Source of the DNA: Terriglobia bacterium
Lineage (GTDB): Bacteria; Acidobacteriota; Terriglobia; Terriglobales; Acidobacteriaceae
DNA: 64,000 nt
Assembly: GCA_020073465.1 (NCBI GenBank)
Contig: JAIQFC010000017.1
Coordinates: 62,001 to 126,000, forward strand
Direction of reading: 5' to 3'
Numbering within the stretch: the first letter of the stretch is position 1; every line of letters starts with the position of its first letter. This document shows, piece by piece, positions 1 through 7,175 of the stretch. The notes under the pieces were generated by a model, which made no database searches, was not told where the DNA came from, and saw nothing but the letters and a program-made list of their open reading frames with translations. The position numbers and the translations under genes were made by a program.

Positions 1-1287
1 GTGGTCTGGCACCACGCCGTGCCCATCAGTGAAGGCCTGATCGACGATGCCTCCAGCCACATCAATCGCGGCGTCGCCGTCTGGCACAACCGCGTCTACA
101 TGGAGACCGACAACGCGCACCTGCTCTGCCTCGACGCGCGCTCCGGCAACCTGATCTGGGACGTTGCCTACGCCAACTGGAACAAGAACTACGGCGCCAC
201 CAGCGCTCCCCTGATCGTCAAAGACAAAGTTCTCGTGGGCACTTCCGGAGGAGACGACGGCGTCCGCGGGTTCCTCGCCGCCTTCGATGCCAACACCGGC
301 AAACTCGCCTGGCGTTTCTGGACCATTCCCGCTCCCGGCGAATTCGGCTCTGACAGTTGGCCCGGACAGTTGTACTTGCGCGGCGGCGGCACCACCTGGA
401 TGCCCGGCACCTATGATCCGCAACTGAACCTGATTTTTTGGGGCACCAGCAACCCCGCCCCCGATTTTGAAGGTAGCGTCCGACCCGGCGACGATGTCTA
501 CACCGATTGCATGGTCGCTCTCGATCCCGACACCGGCAAACTGAAGTGGTTCTTCCAGTTCACCCCGCACGACCTTTTCGACTACGACGCAACAGAGACT
601 CCGGTTCTGATCGACGCGGTATTCAAAGGCCAACCCCGCAAACTCCTTGTCCAGGCCAATCGCAACGGCTACGTCTATGTGCTCGATCGCACCGACGGCA
701 AGTTTCTTTTCGCGGCGCCGTTCGTGGAAAAACTGAATTGGGCAAAGGGAATCGATGCGCAAGGCCGCCCGATTCGTACTGACGTAAAGCCAACTCCCGA
801 TGGAACCCGCATCTGCCCCGGCTACTCGGGAGCGACGAACTGGTTCTCCCCCTCGTATAACGAGTCGACTCACATGATCTACTTCGTGGCGCTGGAGGAG
901 TGTCAAACCTACTTCTCCAAGCCTGAACCGCAAGTCTTCAAGGAAGGCGAGACATATTACTCGACCGGCGTGAAACGCATCCCCGGGGAAAACTCCGAGA
1001 AGATTCTCATCGCCTACAACCTGGACACCGGTGCGATCGCCTGGAAATATCCGCAACTCGGCCGCGGACGCTCCGCCGCCGGCACTATGACAACTGCAGG
1101 AGGAGTGGTCTTCTTTGGCGACAGCACCGAATCCTTCGAAGCCGTCGACGCGGGGACTGGAAAGCCACTCTGGCATTTCAATGTCGGACAAGGCATGACC
1201 GCCTCGCCGATGAGTTACGCCGTCGCCGGCGAACAGTACGTCGCCATCGCCGCCGGCAGCGACATTTTCAGCTTCGCGCTGCCGTGA
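1..1287 (+). CDS. PQQ-dependent dehydrogenase, C-terminal part (5' truncated by window edge)
   Basis: Quinoprotein of the methanol/ethanol dehydrogenase type: a beta-propeller that oxidises alcohols or sugars in the periplasm using pyrroloquinoline quinone. The 428 visible residues contain repeated propeller-blade motifs such as LDARSGNLIWD, FDANTGKLAWRFW, LDPDTGKLKWFFQ and LDTGAIAWKYP, a GTSNPAPD segment, and DYDATETPVLID, all characteristic of this family. Full-length members are about 550-700 residues, so the N-terminus with its signal peptide lies upstream of base 1 and the GTG at base 1 is probably an internal valine. No cytochrome c CxxCH motif is seen in the visible part. The substrate cannot be told from sequence. 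Confidence 0.9.
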   Translation: MVWHHAVPISEGLIDDASSHINRGVAVWHNRVYMETDNAHLLCLDARSGNLIWDVAYANWNKNYGATSAPLIVKDKVLVGTSGGDDGVRGFLAAFDANTGKLAWRFWTIPAPGEFGSDSWPGQLYLRGGGTTWMPGTYDPQLNLIFWGTSNPAPDFEGSVRPGDDVYTDCMVALDPDTGKLKWFFQFTPHDLFDYDATETPVLIDAVFKGQPRKLLVQANRNGYVYVLDRTDGKFLFAAPFVEKLNWAKGIDAQGRPIRTDVKPTPDGTRICPGYSGATNWFSPSYNESTHMIYFVALEECQTYFSKPEPQVFKEGETYYSTGVKRIPGENSEKILIAYNLDTGAIAWKYPQLGRGRSAAGTMTTAGGVVFFGDSTESFEAVDAGTGKPLWHFNVGQGMTASPMSYAVAGEQYVAIAAGSDIFSFALP

Positions 1288-1331
1288 CTTCAGCCGCGAA
1301 AGCCTGCCCTGAGCGAAGTCGAAGGGCGGCG

Positions 1332-1401
1332 CAAGAATGCAGCCCACGGCGTAAGCCGTGGGTAAGAAGCAAAACGAGAGCAAGCCCCAGCGGGGCGAAA
1401 G
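1332..1401. repeat. Intergenic double-hairpin repeat (family C)
   Basis: Two hairpins lie side by side: CCCACGGC-gtaa-GCCGTGGG at 1343-1362 and GCCCC-agc-GGGGC at 1384-1396. The same pair, inverted, recurs at 29657-29735, and a degenerate copy lies at 23424-23510. The element fills much of the gap between the PQQ gene and the next gene. It is preceded by a 'GCCCTGAGCGAAGTCGAAGG' motif (about 1307-1326) that also occurs near 44396. Confidence 0.75.
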
Positions 1402-1529
1402 AAGAGTTGCGAGGCAAACCAGCCGCGCCGTGGCGTGTGATTTTGGGTGGCGCGGCGCTTTGAACGCTTCGATCACGGGCTTTCTGTGGAACGCGGCTTC
1501 AGCCGCTGAGGTAAAGGGAGGGACCACTT

Positions 1530-2792
1530 ATGCGACTCAACACCAACTGGAACCGCCGCAGCTTCATCGGGAGCCTGGGAGCCTTAGCCAGCGCCGTCGC
1601 CCTGCCGTTCAAAGGCGCATTCGCCGCCGCTAGCCCGCAGAAGCCCGCCCCCACCATCACCGGCTTCGGCTCAACCGGCAACCCCTATGAAGAGCTTGGA
1701 GTCCCCACCGTCATCAACGCCGAAGGCACCATGACGGTCCTCGGAGGCTCCCTCCCTCATCCCGAACTCGAAGCCGTCATGGCCAGGGCCGGACGCCACT
1801 TCGTTTCCATCGCCGACCTCGAAGTCGCCGCCGGCAACCGCATTACCCAGATGCTCAAGCTCCCCGACGGCTACACCGCGCTCGTCACCTCTGGCGCCGC
1901 CGCGGCCATGCAATCCGGCCTCGCGGGAATTCTCACCGGCGACAACGAAGCCTTCATCCGCCAGATTCCTGACCTCACCGGCATGAAGTCGGAAGTCATC
2001 ATCCAAAAAACCCACCGCAACCCCTTCGACCACCAGCTGCGCACCACTGGAATCAAGCTGGTCGAGATCGAAACCCGCGAGCAGTTGCGCCGCGCCGTCA
2101 ACGAGCGCACCGCTATGATGCACTTCTCGAACTTCGCCAACGCCGCCGGACAGATCAAAGTCGACGAATGGGTCAAGCTCGGCAAGCAATACAACATCCC
2201 CTGCATGAACGACGCCGCCGCCGACACGCCCCCGGTCTCGCATCTCTGGGACTACGCCAACATGGGATACGATCTCATCACCTTCAGCGGCGGCAAAGCC
2301 ATTCGCGGCCCGCAATGCGCCGGCCTGCTGATCGGACGTAAAGACCTGGTAGCCTGCGCCCTGCTAAACAACAGCCCGCACGAAGACACTCTCGGCCGCA
2401 GCCAGAAAGTCGGCAAAGAAGAAATCATCGGCATGATCAAGGCCCTGGAGATGTATCTCAACGAAGATCACGACGCTCTGGAAAAAGAATGGCAGGCGCG
2501 CCTGCAGCTGGTCTCGCGCGAACTGGCTAAGATTCCCGGCGTGACCACGTCGTTCTTTACCCCTGACATCGCCAATCACGTCCCCCACATGCGAATCACC
2601 TGGGATGAGGCAAAGGTGAAGATCACTCCGCAGGAAGTTTCCAAGACGCTGCGCAGTTCGAAGCCTTCGATCGTGATCGGAAGCGGCGAAGGACATCCCG
2701 GCCTCGCCATGAACTCTTTCATGCTGCAGCCCGGCGAGCCCGAAATCATCGCCCAGCAGCTTTCCCGCATCCTGAAGGAGCACTCGGCGTAG
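1530..2792 (+). CDS. Tat-exported SelA/DgaE-like PLP-dependent enzyme
   Basis: 420-residue fold-type I PLP enzyme of the SelA-like group, which includes D-glucosaminate-6-phosphate ammonia-lyase (DgaE). Residues 1-34 look like a twin-arginine signal (NRRSFIG at 8-14, hydrophobic run, AFA cleavage region). The catalytic domain has the cofactor aspartate in CMNDAAAD (D228) and the likely Schiff-base lysine in TFSGGKAIRGPQ (K256). It precedes an MFS transporter, KDG kinase and KDPG aldolase, so a dehydratase or ammonia-lyase step on a sugar acid or amino sugar is plausible. True selenocysteine synthase is unlikely because of the export signal and the absence of selB or selD nearby. Exact substrate unknown. 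Confidence 0.8.
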   Translation: MRLNTNWNRRSFIGSLGALASAVALPFKGAFAAASPQKPAPTITGFGSTGNPYEELGVPTVINAEGTMTVLGGSLPHPELEAVMARAGRHFVSIADLEVAAGNRITQMLKLPDGYTALVTSGAAAAMQSGLAGILTGDNEAFIRQIPDLTGMKSEVIIQKTHRNPFDHQLRTTGIKLVEIETREQLRRAVNERTAMMHFSNFANAAGQIKVDEWVKLGKQYNIPCMNDAAADTPPVSHLWDYANMGYDLITFSGGKAIRGPQCAGLLIGRKDLVACALLNNSPHEDTLGRSQKVGKEEIIGMIKALEMYLNEDHDALEKEWQARLQLVSRELAKIPGVTTSFFTPDIANHVPHMRITWDEAKVKITPQEVSKTLRSSKPSIVIGSGEGHPGLAMNSFMLQPGEPEIIAQQLSRILKEHSA

Positions 2793-2807
2793 TCGCAAAG
2801 AGAAGCC

Positions 2808-4148
2808 GTGACCGACATCAAGACAACCCGCGTCCGCTGGTTCCTGGTGTTCTGGCTCTTCGTCCTGAGCGCTGTGTCCTACCTCGACCGTGTCAACATT
2901 TCGGTCGCCGGCGGAGCCATTGCCGACGCTTACCATCTCAGCAACTTTCAACTGGGCAACGTATTCAGCGCATTGCTGGCCGGCTATGCCCTGTTCCAGA
3001 CCGTTGGCGGACGACTGGCTGACCGCTTCGGTCCCCGCCGCGTGCTGACCGCCGGCGTTCTCTGGTGGGGAATCTTTACTGCGCTCACCGCGCTCGTCCC
3101 GGCGAACATCGCTGGTGCTCTATATCTGTTCATGGCTGTCCGCTTCCTGCTGGGAGCCGGCGAGGCCGTGATCTATCCTTCCGCCAATCAATTCGTCGCG
3201 CGTTGGATTCCCGTGCCCGAGCGCGGCACCGCCAACGGATGGATCTTCGCCGGAGTCGGCGCGGGCGCGGGACTTACGCCTCCCCTCGTCAGGTACATGA
3301 TGGTGCACTACGGCTGGCGCTCGTCGTTCTGGGTGTGCGCAACGATCGGATTGGCCGCAGGAGCAGTCTGGTTTCTGGTCGCGCGCGATACGCCCGGCGC
3401 ACATCCCAGAGTTTCGGCATCGGAGCTAGCGGCGATTCAGTCCGGCCTGACCTTGGGAGTCGCAACGAAGTTGCCCCGGCCGGGCAAGGCGGTCAAGACG
3501 TTAGTCCCGTGGAAGCAGGTTCTGCGCAGCAAGGAAGTCTGGGCTGTGACCGTGAGTTATTTCTGCTACGGCTACGTCGCCTGGATTTTCTTCAGCTGGT
3601 TCTTCCTCTACCTGGCGAAAGTGCGCGGACTCGATCTGAAAGCCAGTTCGTTCTATTCCATGTTGCCGCCGCTGGCGATGCTGGTGGGCTGCCTGCTGGG
3701 TGGCGCCTTGAACGACCGCCTCACCCGGCGTCTCGGGCCGCGTGTCGGGCGCTGCATCCTGGCGGCCGGTGCGATCACGGTCGCCGGAATTTTCATCGGC
3801 TTCGGTTCGCAGGTGCAAAGCGCGCGCTTGGCCAGCCTCGTGCTCGCCGGAGGTGCGGGCGCCCTGTATCTTTCTCAGAGTTCCTTCTGGTCGGTGACTG
3901 CCGATATCGCCGGCGTGTCCTCCGGCTCGGTTTCCGGATTCATGAACACCGGCAACCAGATCGGCGCATTCATTACAGCCTCCCTTACGCCGTGGATCGG
4001 AGACCGGTTCGGGTGGACCGCTTCATTTCTGGTGGGCGCCGCGCTTTGCCTGCTGGGAGCAGCCAGTTGGCTTTTGGTGGATCCTGCGCGCACACTGCAA
4101 ACTGTGGAATCGGTTTCAAACCTCGAGTTTGAGAAGGCAACGCTTTGA
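2808..4148 (+). CDS. MFS transporter, hexuronate/anion:cation symporter type
   Basis: 446-residue inner-membrane carrier with about 12 hydrophobic segments. The motif YLDRVNISVAGG in helix 1 and the loop GGRLADRFGPRRVL after helix 2 are typical of the ACS family, which takes up sugar acids such as galacturonate, glucuronate and gluconate. The start is a GTG 15 bases after the stop of the PLP-enzyme gene, so the two are probably co-transcribed. Together with the kinase and aldolase downstream it is the likely uptake step of the cluster. Substrate assignment rests on context. Confidence 0.88.
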   Translation: MTDIKTTRVRWFLVFWLFVLSAVSYLDRVNISVAGGAIADAYHLSNFQLGNVFSALLAGYALFQTVGGRLADRFGPRRVLTAGVLWWGIFTALTALVPANIAGALYLFMAVRFLLGAGEAVIYPSANQFVARWIPVPERGTANGWIFAGVGAGAGLTPPLVRYMMVHYGWRSSFWVCATIGLAAGAVWFLVARDTPGAHPRVSASELAAIQSGLTLGVATKLPRPGKAVKTLVPWKQVLRSKEVWAVTVSYFCYGYVAWIFFSWFFLYLAKVRGLDLKASSFYSMLPPLAMLVGCLLGGALNDRLTRRLGPRVGRCILAAGAITVAGIFIGFGSQVQSARLASLVLAGGAGALYLSQSSFWSVTADIAGVSSGSVSGFMNTGNQIGAFITASLTPWIGDRFGWTASFLVGAALCLLGAASWLLVDPARTLQTVESVSNLEFEKATL

Positions 4149-4246
4149 GCGAAGACTGCGCAACTGTGGTCTTAGGTGAGCAAGGGTTTTGGGTGAGCAA
4201 GGAGTCTGGGTAAGCGGAGGTGTGGGTAAGCGCTGGGTTGGGGTGG

Positions 4247-4266
4247 CGCAGCGCTTCAGCGCTGCG
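4247..4266. repeat. Intergenic hairpin CGCAGCGCT-tc-AGCGCTGCG (family D)
   Basis: Perfect 9-bp stem with a 2-nt loop in the 197-bp gap between the MFS gene and the KDG kinase gene. It is preceded by GGTGG and followed by ATAA. An inverted copy with the same surroundings lies at 29830-29850, so this is a dispersed element and not a unique terminator. An attenuating effect on kinase transcription is possible but unproven. Confidence 0.65.
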
Positions 4267-4345
4267 ATAAAGCCTATCTCCCAGCGGGGCTTTAGCCCCT
4301 GAGGGACTTAGACTTAGTTCTAGAACTGAAACGCACTCGTGATAT

Positions 4346-5446
4346 ATGGCCAAACTGAACATCAAACCGAAACACGGATGCGCCTGGGACCTGGTCAGTC
4401 TCGGCGAGGTCATGCTGCGCCTCGATCCCGGCGACCAGCGCATCGCGACTGCGCGCCAGTTTCGCGCGTGGGAGGGCGGCGGCGAATACAACGTCGCGCG
4501 CGGCCTGAAGCGTTGTTTCGGCCTCGACACCGCCATTGTGACTGCCCTGGCGGACAATCCTGTCGGCAGGCTCGTCGAGGATTTCATGCTGCAAGGCGGC
4601 GTCAACCAGAAATATGTACGCTGGGTTCCCTACGATGGCGTCGGCCGCACGGTCCGCAATGGATTGAACTTCACCGAACGCGGCTTTGGTGTACGCGCGG
4701 CCCTCGGCTGTTCCGATCGCGGCCACACTGCCATCTCGCAATTCAAGCCCGGTGCAATCGACTGGAACCAGATTTTTTCAAGGGACGGCGCCCGCTGGTT
4801 TCATACCGGAGGCATCTTCTGCGCGCTTTCCGAAACCACTCCGCTGGTCGCCAAAGAGGCGATGGAAGCTGCGAAGCGCGCTGGGACGATCGTCTCCTAC
4901 GACCTGAATTACCGCGCTTCCCTGTGGAAGTCGATGGGCGGAAAGGCCAAAGCCCAGGAAATCAATCGAATGCTCGCTCCGCTCGTTGACGTCATGCTGG
5001 GCAACGAAGAGGATTTCACCGTAGCTCTGGGTTTTCCCGTGGCAAATGTCAACGAACATCACTCCAATCTCGAAATCGCCAGCTTCAAGGTGATGATTGA
5101 GAAGGTCGTCCACGACTTCCCCCAACTCGCGGTCGTTGCCACCACGCTCCGCCATGCGAGAACTGCAACCATCAACGATTGGGGAGCCGTATGTTACTGC
5201 GATGGCCAGTTCTACCAGGCACCCACGCGGGAGAATCTCGAAATCTACGACCGCATCGGTGGCGGCGACTCGTTTGCCTCCGGCCTGATCTATGGTTTTC
5301 TCGAAGGCAAAGCGCCGCAATGGGCCGTGGAATGTGGCGCGGCTCACGGCGCGCTCGCCATGACCACACCCGGCGACACGAGTATGGCGACCGTGCAGGA
5401 AGTGCTTCAGGCCATGAATTCACAGACGGCGCGAATCGAGCGGTGA
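4346..5446 (+). CDS. kdgK: PfkB-family sugar kinase, likely 2-keto-3-deoxygluconate kinase
   Basis: 366-residue ribokinase/PfkB kinase predicted to phosphorylate 2-keto-3-deoxygluconate (KDG) to KDPG in the cytoplasm. The N-terminal LVSLGEVMLRLDPGD and EGGGEYNVARGLKR segments bind sugar. The C-terminal RIGGGDSFASGL motif (about 304-313) holds the anion hole and catalytic base (D308), with the usual GAGD written as GGGD. SYDLNYRASLW is typical of KDG kinases. The KDPG aldolase gene follows 40 bases downstream, which supports the KDG assignment over other sugars. A fructokinase-like activity cannot be ruled out from sequence alone. Confidence 0.87.
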   Translation: MAKLNIKPKHGCAWDLVSLGEVMLRLDPGDQRIATARQFRAWEGGGEYNVARGLKRCFGLDTAIVTALADNPVGRLVEDFMLQGGVNQKYVRWVPYDGVGRTVRNGLNFTERGFGVRAALGCSDRGHTAISQFKPGAIDWNQIFSRDGARWFHTGGIFCALSETTPLVAKEAMEAAKRAGTIVSYDLNYRASLWKSMGGKAKAQEINRMLAPLVDVMLGNEEDFTVALGFPVANVNEHHSNLEIASFKVMIEKVVHDFPQLAVVATTLRHARTATINDWGAVCYCDGQFYQAPTRENLEIYDRIGGGDSFASGLIYGFLEGKAPQWAVECGAAHGALAMTTPGDTSMATVQEVLQAMNSQTARIER

Positions 5447-5485
5447 AGCGGCAATGCGTGAAATCCCTGAGCCCCGGACCAACGA

Positions 5486-6154
5486 ATGACCAGAGACGAC
5501 GTAATCCGCAGGATCGGTGAAGTCGGAATCATCCCCGTGGTGCGCGCCGCCAGTGTCGACGACGCGATCCGCGCTGTCGACGCCATCTGTGCCGGGGGCA
5601 TCTCCATCATCGAGATCACCATGACGGTGCCCAACGCCACCGACGTCATTCGCCAGGTTGCTCGCGAATACGGAGACAAGGTTGTCCTCGGCGCCGGAAC
5701 CGTTACGACCCCCGAGCAAGCCAACCTTTGCCTGGCGGTGGGCGCCGCATTCCTGGTAAGTCCCGGCCTGTCTCTCTCGGTGATCTCCGTTGCCCAGGCC
5801 AGCGGCAAGCTGGCCATCCCCGGCGCGCTCACCCCGACTGAGTTGATGACGGCTCAGGACGCCGGGGCGAGCCTGATCAAGATCTTCCCCTGCGGCAATG
5901 TGGGCGGGGCGAAATATCTGAAGGCCCTCAAGGGCCCCTTCCCCAATGCGAACCTCATTCCGACCGGAGGAGTCAGCGTGGAGAATGCTGCGGAGTTCAT
6001 TGCGGCGGGAGCGTTTGCACTCGGCGTGGGCGGTGAGCTCGTGAGTGCGGTGGCCCTTCGCGAGGGAAACCTGCAGAAGATCACCGAAGCCGCGCGCGAG
6101 TTGGTGCATGCAGTTCGCGTGGCGCGCCACTTGCCGGAAAAAACAATCGCTTAA
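5486..6154 (+). CDS. eda: KDPG aldolase (2-dehydro-3-deoxy-6-phosphogluconate aldolase)
   Basis: 222-residue class I aldolase that splits KDPG into pyruvate and glyceraldehyde-3-phosphate, the last step of Entner-Doudoroff-type sugar acid breakdown. Visible family signatures are IIEITMTVPNA with the catalytic glutamate (E43), GAGTVTTPEQA, PGALTPTEL, IKIFPCGNVGGAKYLKAL with the Schiff-base lysine (K132), and a phosphate-binding IPTGGVSVENA. Both catalytic residues sit within two positions of those in E. coli Eda. Length is normal. It ends the sugar-acid cluster. The similar DgaF enzymes share this fold, so the product of the amino-sugar route is an alternative substrate. Confidence 0.93.
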   Translation: MTRDDVIRRIGEVGIIPVVRAASVDDAIRAVDAICAGGISIIEITMTVPNATDVIRQVAREYGDKVVLGAGTVTTPEQANLCLAVGAAFLVSPGLSLSVISVAQASGKLAIPGALTPTELMTAQDAGASLIKIFPCGNVGGAKYLKALKGPFPNANLIPTGGVSVENAAEFIAAGAFALGVGGELVSAVALREGNLQKITEAARELVHAVRVARHLPEKTIA

Positions 6155-6466
6155 GTGTGGCGCGGGCGCCCCCGCCCGCGAACCCGTCCCGAAGATACAA
6201 GCTGTAAGTTGTTGATTCCTCGTCGCGCCGTCTGCAACTCATTGATTCTTCGTTCCAAATCGCGGTGCGGGAGTACATTAGCTTAAAGATAACTAACGCA
6301 CTGCAGCCATTTCTAGGGTCTTCCAGTCGCCGCATGACCTTTCCCTCGTCCCAGCCACCCAGCGGCATCCAGGCGGCTCCCCAGCGCAAGCGCGAAGCAT
6401 ACTACGCACGAGTCAGATCGCGATTTTCTTCTCCCGGACCGCTCGAACCAGGAATCAACAACTTAG
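6155..6466. other. 312-bp intergenic region with a GC hairpin
   Basis: The gap between convergent eda (+) and the RidA gene (-) starts with a perfect hairpin CGCGGGCG-cccc-CGCCCGCG at 6161-6180. It lies 7 bases after the eda stop and could end transcription, although no T-tract follows. The remaining 285 bases hold nothing I can assign: no open frame with coding character, no tRNA and no clear promoter. Confidence 0.6.
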
Positions 6467-6949
6467 CTAGATGTACGCGATGCAGTCGATCTCGACCAGC
6501 GAGTTCCCCGGTACGTTTCTCGGTCCCGCGGCGATCGTCGTGCGCACCGGCGGCTCACTGCCGAAGCGTCCCTGGTAGACCTCGTTCATCCCCGCGTAGT
6601 CCTTGATGTCCGCAAGATAGACGTTGACCTTCAGCACCTTGTCCATCGACGACCCGGCATTGATCAGCTCTTTCTCGATCTCGTCGAGAACGTGCTTGGT
6701 GTGAGCGGCGATGTCTCCGGGGAAGTGCGCGCCCTTGCCGGCAATGAACAGCAGGCTGCCTAACGAAACTGCGCCATTGAACAGCGGTGTCTTCTCCGGC
6801 GCCTTGCCGTCATGGTAGTAGACTTTCTTTTTTGGCTTGTCTTTGTCCTTTTCTTTGTCCTTCGCTTCCGTCTTCCCAACTCCAACCACGGTGGCAGCGG
6901 CCACCAGGGCCGCGGTGCCCTTCAAGAGTTTGCGCCGGTCCTGTTTCAT
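6467..6949 (-). CDS. Tat-exported RidA/YjgF-family protein
   Basis: 160-residue protein: a twin-arginine signal (MKQDRRKLLKGTAALVAAATVV), a lysine/aspartate-rich linker (KDKEKDKDKPKKK, about 30-43) and a complete RidA domain. RidA proteins are usually cytosolic enamine/imine deaminases; here the arginine that binds the carboxylate is retained in PPVRTTIAAG. The ATG at 6949 is chosen because GAGGTGAT precedes it at good spacing and it begins the Tat signal exactly; an upstream in-frame extension to 7060 lacks such support. It is divergent from the DUF5916 gene. The role outside the cytoplasm is unknown. Confidence 0.85.
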   Translation of the reverse strand: MKQDRRKLLKGTAALVAAATVVGVGKTEAKDKEKDKDKPKKKVYYHDGKAPEKTPLFNGAVSLGSLLFIAGKGAHFPGDIAAHTKHVLDEIEKELINAGSSMDKVLKVNVYLADIKDYAGMNEVYQGRFGSEPPVRTTIAAGPRNVPGNSLVEIDCIAYI

Positions 6950-7175
6950 GGGGATATCACCTCGCTTGGAGATAAGATTTCGTCGCCCTGCACAGCCAGC
7001 CGACAATACCGCATCGCGGCGTCCCGTCTCAATGACTTCTTCGCCGGCCCGTAGAATCAACGCCTCCGCGGGGTTTGGGCTTTCATCTGATGGAAATCTG
7101 CTCTCGACTTCGGTTCAAGCCGGCTCTGTTCGGTTAACCGCACACAGTAGTTTTCCTGTTCTGTCCGGACACCGC

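Noticed and set aside
1530-2792. True selenocysteine synthase (selA)
   Set aside because: It has a Tat signal and lies in a sugar-acid operon; no selB, selD or tRNA-Sec is seen in the window.
6837-7175. 113-residue N-terminal extension of the DUF5916 frame
   Set aside because: It overlaps the RidA gene and its promoter region; the ATG at 7176 gives a sensible envelope protein start.
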